Below, piece after piece: positions 24,903 to 30,017 of a stretch of DNA of 30,017 nt. Origin of the DNA: JAYSRU01 sp043720875 (GTDB lineage: Bacteria; Bacteroidota; Bacteroidia; Flavobacteriales_D; Crocinitomicaceae); assembly GCA_043720875.1 (NCBI GenBank), contig JAYSRU010000204.1, positions 1 through 30,017 on the forward strand, written 5' to 3'. Within the stretch, counting starts at the first letter, position 1, and each line of letters opens with the position of its first letter. A model generated the notes under the pieces. It was not told the DNA's origin and made no database searches. It saw nothing but the letters and a program-made list of their open reading frames with translations. The position numbers were made by a program, and so were the translations under genes.

Positions 24903-25487
24903 ATGACCACAAACCAAATAGCGAACCATTTTTCAGAGGCTTTGGAAATTTTGCAAAAATTTAACACAACCGATAATTTCGCGAAAATTGAAAGCGCAGG
25001 AAATATATTAGTTGAGTCTATTAAAACTGGGGGAAAAATCATGAGTTGTGGTAATGGAGGTTCGATGTGTGATGCGATGCACTTTGCAGAAGAGTTAACC
25101 GGAAGGTATCGTGCAGATCGTCCCGCGATTGGGGCTATTGCATTAACAGACGCTAGTCACATGAGTTGTGTAGGTAACGATTACGGTTTTGAGCATATAT
25201 TTTCTAGATTTGTGGAAGGTATCGGTAGAGAAGGAGATGTCTTACTTGCCATTTCAACTTCTGGTAATTCAACGAATGTAATAAATGCAATAAATGCTGC
25301 TAAAAAAGCAGGAATTAAAGTAATTGCGTTAACCGGGAAAGACGGTGGCTTGATTGCTACCCTTGCTGATGTTGAAATAAGAGCACCTTATAGCGAATTT
25401 GCGGATAGGGCACAAGAAATACATATTAAGGTAATTCATTCCTTAATTGACTTCGTTGAGCGAAATTTGAATCAAATTGAAAATTAG
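24903..25487 (+). CDS. gmhA: sedoheptulose 7-phosphate isomerase (phosphoheptose isomerase)
   Basis: GmhA converts sedoheptulose 7-phosphate to D-glycero-D-manno-heptose 7-phosphate in the cytosol, the first step toward ADP-heptose for LPS core. The 194-residue SIS-domain product aligns closely by eye with E. coli GmhA (192 aa). It has CGNGGSMCDAMHFAEELTGRY, SHMSCVGNDYGF, FVEGIGREGDVLLAISTSGNS and DRAQEIHIKVIH. The zinc and active-site residues fall at the expected places: His60, Glu64, Gln171 and His179. One difference in a conserved stretch is Met where E. coli has His (SMCDA for SHCDA). The other heptose genes are not in the window. Its stop overlaps that of the convergent CPBP gene. Confidence 0.94.
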   Translation: MTTNQIANHFSEALEILQKFNTTDNFAKIESAGNILVESIKTGGKIMSCGNGGSMCDAMHFAEELTGRYRADRPAIGAIALTDASHMSCVGNDYGFEHIFSRFVEGIGREGDVLLAISTSGNSTNVINAINAAKKAGIKVIALTGKDGGLIATLADVEIRAPYSEFADRAQEIHIKVIHSLIDFVERNLNQIEN

Positions 25488-26041
25488 TTTTTCTTCTGCC
25501 GATAAACTAAATGAAAAACAACGAAGTCGTAGGCAAAATGAGCGGCAATACACCACCAAATTCCAAAATAAATATATCCAATTGCTATAGCAGAAATAAA
25601 GGGCATTAATAACGCTCCTGGCAAATTATTTTCAATGGACTTAATGCTAAAATAGCCGTGGATGGCAACAAATAGAAAGCTGGTTGGCCAAATTCCCAAA
25701 AACGGTTGAATCCCTATTCTGAATAATAATTCTTCGCCCATTCCTGCACAAAACGAAAGGAATAAATAATGATACCATTTCAAGTCGAATGTGAGTAACA
25801 GTTCTTTTTGATCTTTAAAGTTATTAGCAATTGATTCTATTTCGCTAATCTTACTTACAAAATAAGCAAAGAGTGAACCCATTACCAACCCTGAAATCAC
25901 ATGAAGCACAGTAAGCGATTCAAAATCCAATAATTCGAGCGGTCTAAAGTCATGTGCCCAAAATCGGATAAGAAATGCGGGTAGCGGAAAGACTAATAAC
26001 GTAACCAATCCCAATAACATTAGATTTCTTAGTGAACTCAA
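25484..26041 (-). CDS. CPBP-family intramembrane protease
   Basis: The 185-residue product is an integral membrane protein with about five or six hydrophobic segments. It carries the three CPBP (Abi/CAAX protease) motifs: EExxxR as GEELLFR near residue 100, FxxxH as FVAIH, and a final H-x3-D-like motif in CIAAHFAYDFVVF. Family members are glutamate-type membrane proteases related to Rce1. Bacterial functions vary and none can be assigned here. It is the last gene of the leftward run from the right edge, 16 bp after the cupin gene. It ends convergently with gmhA at a shared TTAG. Confidence 0.88.
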   Translation of the reverse strand: MSSLRNLMLLGLVTLLVFPLPAFLIRFWAHDFRPLELLDFESLTVLHVISGLVMGSLFAYFVSKISEIESIANNFKDQKELLLTFDLKWYHYLFLSFCAGMGEELLFRIGIQPFLGIWPTSFLFVAIHGYFSIKSIENNLPGALLMPFISAIAIGYIYFGIWWCIAAHFAYDFVVFHLVYRQKKN

Positions 26042-26057
26042 AACACGTTCATTGAAA

Positions 26058-26525
26058 TTAAGTAAGTCGAGCGATTATCGCTACTTCTTTTGGATGCAGC
26101 GCAAGTAATTCATTTTTCGAATACAACCTGAAGTCGTTGAAGTCAAAACCCGGTGAAACAACGCAAGAAACAAGAGCGTATCCTTTTTCTACTGTTGAGC
26201 CAAAAATGGTATGTGCTTTTACTAATCCTTGAGCTGTGGCATTCGTGCCATTTCCTAAAAGAATAGTGGAATATCCTTGATCATTTAAAGAATGCACGGT
26301 AAAGTCATTTCCTTCATGAAAAAACCATAATTCATCACTTTGAATGCTATGAAAACGTGAACAATTTTTATCTGTCAATAAAAATAATATTGCCGTTGCG
26401 ATATTTCTTTTCCCTTGAGCAAACTCACCAGTTTCATTTGCTCTATACGTTTCCACATACCAACCGCCTTCGGGATGAGGCAGCATGTTGTTCTTTTCGA
26501 TTAGAAATTGAATACGCTCTTCCAT
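26058..26525 (-). CDS. cupin superfamily protein (DUF985 type)
   Basis: The 155-residue product matches the DUF985/cupin_5 family. It opens with LPHPEGGWYVETYR, then has RNIATAILFLLTDKNCSRFHSIQSDELWFFHEG with the metal-type His/Glu pattern. VSCVVSPGFDFNDFRLYSKNEL lies near the end. It is a soluble single-domain beta-barrel with no signal peptide. The reaction is unknown; it may bind a sugar-like or small organic ligand. Two bases separate it from the stop of the beta-barrel gene upstream, and the CPBP gene follows after 16 bp, so it is mid-operon. Confidence 0.9.
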   Translation of the reverse strand: MEERIQFLIEKNNMLPHPEGGWYVETYRANETGEFAQGKRNIATAILFLLTDKNCSRFHSIQSDELWFFHEGNDFTVHSLNDQGYSTILLGNGTNATAQGLVKAHTIFGSTVEKGYALVSCVVSPGFDFNDFRLYSKNELLALHPKEVAIIARLT

Positions 26526-26527
26526 GT

Positions 26528-27406
26528 TTATTGATTTATTGGACCAGTATTGTGCTGAGGTCCTTTTTTTGGCTTATTGTGAAAGAAATATTTCAAATCA
26601 AAACTCAATTGAGTACCCGTTAGATTACCAATAAGCGCAACCTTCTGATCGTATGCTTCATGGATTACTGCGGTAGCTAAAATTGGTTTTGAAGGAATTT
26701 TTCCTGCAAATCCAAAATAGAATGTTCCATTTTTTTGGGTTCGGTATTCGAATCCGACATTGGCATTTAGATCAAATCCTAAACGATGATAACGTCTACC
26801 TTCTTGGGTGAATCGGTGTTTGCCGACAACCACTTGCGTAGTTAATTCACTGGGGTAAAATGAGAGTGACGTTCCTGCAGATGTACTTGCGAACATTGAT
26901 TTTGAAAGTTGAATGTAAACCAACGCATTGATGGGAACTTCATAGTTTAAGACATTGAGATCGTTTGTCGCGTTAATGGAGTCAGACATGTTGTAGGTAA
27001 TCTTATAGTTTCTCTGGATCATGTTTAATCCGGATTCTATTGAAAACTTTTTGCTTAAACCAATGCGAACGTTGAAACCAAAAGTGTAGCCAAAAGTAGG
27101 CTTGACATCTGCTGAAATGCTGTCATTTTTTAAGATAATTGGACCTGATCTGAAAACCCGCGTTGGAAATGTTGGTTTATATCCAACTCCAAAGAAAGAT
27201 TTGTGTTTATAAACCTTCTTATTTTTGCTGTTAGTTTCTTTGAATTCTATGCCGGTATCTTCATTTTGGGCATAAATATTTGATGTAGCATTAAAACTCA
27301 ATAGCAAAGTAATTAACACCAGCGAGCTGCAATTGCAATGCAGTGCTTTAAGTTTGGTAGGACGTGTTAGTCTAATTTTCAAGGATGTAATCCGTTTGAT
27401 TTGCAA
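26528..27406 (-). CDS. predicted outer-membrane beta-barrel protein
   Basis: The 292-residue product has an unusually long basic N-region followed by a hydrophobic core and an AQ cleavage site near residue 46. The mature protein has alternating amphipathic strands ending in aromatic or glycine residues (FFGVGYKPTFPTRVF, FGYTFGFNVRIGLSKKFSIESGLNM, TQLSFDLKYFF), typical of Bacteroidota outer-membrane barrels. The ATG at 27406 overlaps the upstream gene by 28 bp. A later non-ATG start, such as TTG at 27382, would give a more normal signal peptide. A short Lys/Pro/His-rich tail ends the protein. Function is unknown. It is in the leftward six-gene run. Confidence 0.8.
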   Translation of the reverse strand: MQIKRITSLKIRLTRPTKLKALHCNCSSLVLITLLLSFNATSNIYAQNEDTGIEFKETNSKNKKVYKHKSFFGVGYKPTFPTRVFRSGPIILKNDSISADVKPTFGYTFGFNVRIGLSKKFSIESGLNMIQRNYKITYNMSDSINATNDLNVLNYEVPINALVYIQLSKSMFASTSAGTSLSFYPSELTTQVVVGKHRFTQEGRRYHRLGFDLNANVGFEYRTQKNGTFYFGFAGKIPSKPILATAVIHEAYDQKVALIGNLTGTQLSFDLKYFFHNKPKKGPQHNTGPINQ

Positions 27407-27750
27407 TGGCCAACTAAGACAAATGTCAAAACGCTTAGCCCAAAGATAACGATGAAACTGCGGATATATTTATTTGGAATGATAAATTTTTTGTTTTCCC
27501 CCTCAACTTTGTAGTTTAGCGCTTGTGCTTTTTTGTAATCTCTTTTATGAACCCCGAAGAGAAAGGCTTTTTTTGTCCGCATTTCACCTTCTCCTTCTTC
27601 GAACGTTATTTTAGCTTCAATTAATGCTGCTCTAAAATCAGTTGCACGCTTCACATCTGTATACCGAAATACTACATAATCTGGGTCTGATGGATGTTGT
27701 ACATAATTTACAAATCCTAAATCTAACGGGTGATCTACTGGGTTATCCAT
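27379..27750 (-). CDS. small protein with C-terminal membrane anchor, possible DUF2007-like domain
   Basis: Residues 24-80 of the 123-residue product (YVVFRYTDVKRATDFRAAL, then FLFGVHKRDYKKAQAL) have the beta-alpha-beta look of the DUF2007 'putative signal transducing protein' family. That match is from memory and weak. One membrane segment lies at about 97-114 (SFIVIFGLSVLTFVLVGHC), near the C-terminus, with no signal peptide, so the domain would face the cytosol. Its start overlaps the nitroreductase gene by 16 bp and its end overlaps the barrel gene by 28 bp. That indicates tight co-translation. Confidence 0.7.
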   Translation of the reverse strand: MDNPVDHPLDLGFVNYVQHPSDPDYVVFRYTDVKRATDFRAALIEAKITFEEGEGEMRTKKAFLFGVHKRDYKKAQALNYKVEGENKKFIIPNKYIRSFIVIFGLSVLTFVLVGHCKSNGLHP

Positions 27751-28322
27751 TGTGTGAAATATTCTATCGGTTTACGTTGCCCTTTTGGCCATTCTTCATT
27801 TGGATATCCAATGTAAATGATTCCAAGGCATTTGTCTTTGTTGTTGAGTCCTAAGAAGTCATTCATCGCTTCCGTGTATATGAATTTAGGTGTGCTCCAA
27901 AATGAGGCGAATCCACAGGCTGTAGCGGTTAAAAGTATGTTTTGAATCGCACAAGCTACCGCTTCAATTTCTTCAATTTCTTCGATCTTTTCTGTTTCTT
28001 GTCGCTTCATAGAAACAACGATTGCAGCTGAGGCGAGCAAAGGTCGATTTTTCAGGTTTTCAAATTTAGATTTCGAAAAAAGATCTTCGGAACAGGTTCT
28101 TTTGTATTCTCCGGATAAAAAAACACTTAGTTTTTGTTTGCCTTCCTCTGTAAATACACTAAACAACCAAGGTTGTGTTTTACCGTGAGTTGGCGCCCAA
28201 ATTGCATTGTTTAATAAAAGTTCAATTTGTTCTTTATGAATTTTACGGGCACTATATTTTTCAGGGGCAATACTTCTTCTATCACGAATCAAGTCATTAA
28301 TTTCACTTAAATTGAATTTCAT
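27735..28322 (-). CDS. nitroreductase-family FMN oxidoreductase
   Basis: The 195-residue product has the compact nitroreductase layout. RDRRSIAPEKYSARKI near residue 13 forms the FMN-phosphate site. AIWAPTHGKTQPWLFSVF is typical of the YdjA/RutE-like branch. AVACAIQNILLTATACGFASFW is the conserved helix and GIIYIGYPNE the C-terminal flavin strand. It should use NAD(P)H and FMN; the substrate is unknown. A short Glu/Ile repeat (EKIEEIEEIEA) comes from a 9-bp DNA repeat. It lies 15 bp after the RND-type gene and overlaps the next gene by 16 bp. Confidence 0.9.
   Translation of the reverse strand: MKFNLSEINDLIRDRRSIAPEKYSARKIHKEQIELLLNNAIWAPTHGKTQPWLFSVFTEEGKQKLSVFLSGEYKRTCSEDLFSKSKFENLKNRPLLASAAIVVSMKRQETEKIEEIEEIEAVACAIQNILLTATACGFASFWSTPKFIYTEAMNDFLGLNNKDKCLGIIYIGYPNEEWPKGQRKPIEYFTQWITQ
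27962..27988 (-). repeat. 9-bp tandem repeat inside the nitroreductase gene
   Basis: Two exact units of cttcaattt (plus strand) and a third with changes (cttcgatct) encode repeated Glu-Ile residues on the minus strand. Slippage would stay in frame. Confidence 0.8.
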
Positions 28323-28337
28323 GCGAATTGAATTAAT

Positions 28338-30017
28338 TTATGATTTGCTCTTTTTTTCTTTGTAGAAAATTATTATCAATACAGGCAACAACAGCATGTC
28401 AAAGACTAAAGCAAAAAGCAAGGTCAACGATACCATTAATCCCATATAGAAGGTTCCCATGAAACTTGAGAATATTAGAATCAAAAAGCCAGAAATAAGA
28501 ATAAGTGTCGTGATCACCATTGCTTTACCAGTTGAAAGATAAGCGCGTTTCAAGGCATATAATTTAGATTTTCCTAAGCTCAATTCGTATTTAAATTTCC
28601 CTAATAAATGGATCGTATCGTCAACCGCTATGCCAAAACCAATGGTGAAAATTATTGCAGTGGTAATTTTTAACTCAATTCCCAATATTGCCATACATCC
28701 TGCGGTTACGATCATGGGAATGATGTTCGGAATAATCGAGATGATCATCATGCGAAGAGATTTGAAAATATATCCCATAACCAATGCTATAATGACAATG
28801 GAAAGACTTAGACCAAGAATCAAGTTTTGTGACAAATACTTCATGTTCTTATCCAATAATTCAGGTGTGCCAGTCACTTTGTAATCCAATGTTGTAGATT
28901 GAATATCATTTTTAATGAAGGTTTCAAATTTGTCGCGCAACAGAGTAACAGCATCATTACCTAAATCTGGCATCATACCAGAAATTCGTGTTACCGTTCC
29001 GGTACTATCCAGCATTAATGCTAATAGTTTTCCATCTTCCGCCAGGCGTAAAATTGTCCGCAATCGTTTTATTTGAGTCTTGGTTTCAGGAATTGTATAA
29101 TAAGAAGATAAGCCAGAATGACTAGCGCGATTAAGCAATTTAACAGAACTACTCAACGAGAAATTGATTTGCACTTGGTAATTCGATTCCAAGTATTTTT
29201 CAACTCGGTCTATCTCATTCATCTTCGCAGGGTCCCAAAAGTTATCAGTAGAGTCTTTGAGCGTAATTGCTAGCTCAAAAGGACGAACTCCTCCGTAATG
29301 CTTATCTAAATAACTAAAGTCCTTTTTAATCGATTCATCTGGACGTAAATCATCCATCAAAAAATTGTTAGAATTTAGGAAAAGGCTAAAAATTGTAAAA
29401 AGAATCGTAACAGCAATACTTGATACTAAAATGGCTTTCGGTTTAGCAACAATAAACTTAAATAAACGCTGTAGGTAAGATGACCAAAAACTCCCCGATT
29501 TTGTCTTTTCAACCATTTTTGGAGGAGGGAAGTAATAGAGAAGAAATGGGAGTGCTATAAAAGTTAATACAAACGCTATCATAACACCAATACCCGTGTA
29601 CAAACCAAAAACTTGGATGGGCTGCATCGACATAAAAATCAAAGACAAGAACCCGATGGACGTAGTAGCGGAAGTTAAAAATGTTGCTAACCCAATCTCC
29701 TTTATGGTTTGTTTTATGGCATCAAACCTTGTGTAATTTAAACGTAAAAGGTCTAAGTACTTGGACATCAAGTGTATTACATCACTCATGGCGACAATAA
29801 ACATAATGCTTGGTAAAATAGTTAATAAGATGTTTATGGGTTCGCCCATCATTCCCATAAAACCTAACACCCAAATCATTGATAAGGTTATAACCACCAT
29901 AGGCAGCACAACTCCCCAAAGTGATCTAAAAGTAAAGGCCAAAAAGAAAACAACTAAAATCATACTCATACCAACAAAAAAGGTCATCTCTGTCGACATT
30001 TTGTTGATGTAAAACTC
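28338..30017 (-). CDS. RND/MMPL-superfamily transporter (partial, N-terminus beyond the window)
   Basis: The frame is open through the right edge; residues EFYINK precede the Met at 29999, so that Met is not the true start. About 559 residues are visible. A first membrane block of about five segments (from FFVGMSMILVVFFLAF to LTFIALPFLLYYF) is followed by a loop. A further membrane segment comes next (AILVSSIAVTILFTIFSLF), then a periplasmic domain of about 180 residues and a second membrane block to the C-terminus. TM4-type motifs are AMSDVIHLMSKY and, in the second half, IAVDDTIHLLGKF, with aspartates that may carry protons. This resembles the hydrophobe/MMPL branch. The substrate, perhaps a lipid, is unknown. 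It is upstream of the nitroreductase gene by 15 bp. Confidence 0.92.
   Translation of the reverse strand, partial: EFYINKMSTEMTFFVGMSMILVVFFLAFTFRSLWGVVLPMVVITLSMIWVLGFMGMMGEPINILLTILPSIMFIVAMSDVIHLMSKYLDLLRLNYTRFDAIKQTIKEIGLATFLTSATTSIGFLSLIFMSMQPIQVFGLYTGIGVMIAFVLTFIALPFLLYYFPPPKMVEKTKSGSFWSSYLQRLFKFIVAKPKAILVSSIAVTILFTIFSLFLNSNNFLMDDLRPDESIKKDFSYLDKHYGGVRPFELAITLKDSTDNFWDPAKMNEIDRVEKYLESNYQVQINFSLSSSVKLLNRASHSGLSSYYTIPETKTQIKRLRTILRLAEDGKLLALMLDSTGTVTRISGMMPDLGNDAVTLLRDKFETFIKNDIQSTTLDYKVTGTPELLDKNMKYLSQNLILGLSLSIVIIALVMGYIFKSLRMMIISIIPNIIPMIVTAGCMAILGIELKITTAIIFTIGFGIAVDDTIHLLGKFKYELSLGKSKLYALKRAYLSTGKAMVITTLILISGFLILIFSSFMGTFYMGLMVSLTLLFALVFDMLLLPVLIIIFYKEKKSKS

Overview
The window looks like ordinary chromosome from a member of the Bacteroidota, most likely order Flavobacteriales. 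The base composition is AT-rich. Most genes lack a Shine-Dalgarno sequence. Several genes and the tRNA are preceded by the TAnnTTTG -7 box typical of this phylum. The gene set is also characteristic: a carA-eno pair, a DUF3127 OB-fold protein, a GWxTD-domain protein, an M61-PDZ peptidase, two UvrA paralogues and a Bacteroidota-type Wza/Wzc pair. No insertion sequence, prophage, CRISPR array or rRNA gene was found. I did not find a convincing undescribed multi-gene system; the unusual points are local and are listed as findings.

Layout from left to right. Positions 1-345 hold a possible leftward gene start at the edge and the carA leader. carA and eno (346-2757, +) form an operon closed by a terminator, followed by an unrecognised envelope protein (2874-3764, +) with a FlgD/sorting-domain-like C-terminus. 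The canonical uvrA (3772-6618, -) runs toward it. Upstream of uvrA lies a tight five-gene leftward polysaccharide operon (12635 to 6712): a GT4 glycosyltransferase, a Wza-type export lipoprotein, a Wzc-type tyrosine autokinase/copolymerase, RfbC, and a WecA-like polyprenyl-phosphate sugar-1-phosphate transferase. Gaps within it are 1-4 bp or overlaps.

A PBP4-type D-Ala-D-Ala carboxypeptidase (12776-14227, +) diverges from that operon and meets a DUF3127/flavin-reductase-like pair (14326-15607, -) at a bidirectional terminator. tRNA-Ser(UGA) (15729-15813, -) has a near-consensus promoter and a strong terminator. A GWxTD-family protein (16016-17476, +) then converges on a leftward run of envelope genes: an M61 peptidase, a sialidase-fold lipoprotein and an LRR lipoprotein (21330 to 17473).

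The second, more divergent UvrA (21502-24288, +) faces a small exported protein (24368-24793, -). gmhA (24903-25487, +) makes the heptose phosphate used for LPS core. It converges on a leftward six-gene run that enters from the right edge: a partial RND/MMPL transporter, a nitroreductase, a small membrane-anchored protein, a predicted beta-barrel, a cupin and a CPBP membrane protease.

By function the window is dominated by the cell envelope (polysaccharide export, peptidoglycan, LPS heptose, exported proteins) plus DNA repair and core metabolism. Functions are assigned from motifs and remembered family features; no database search was run.
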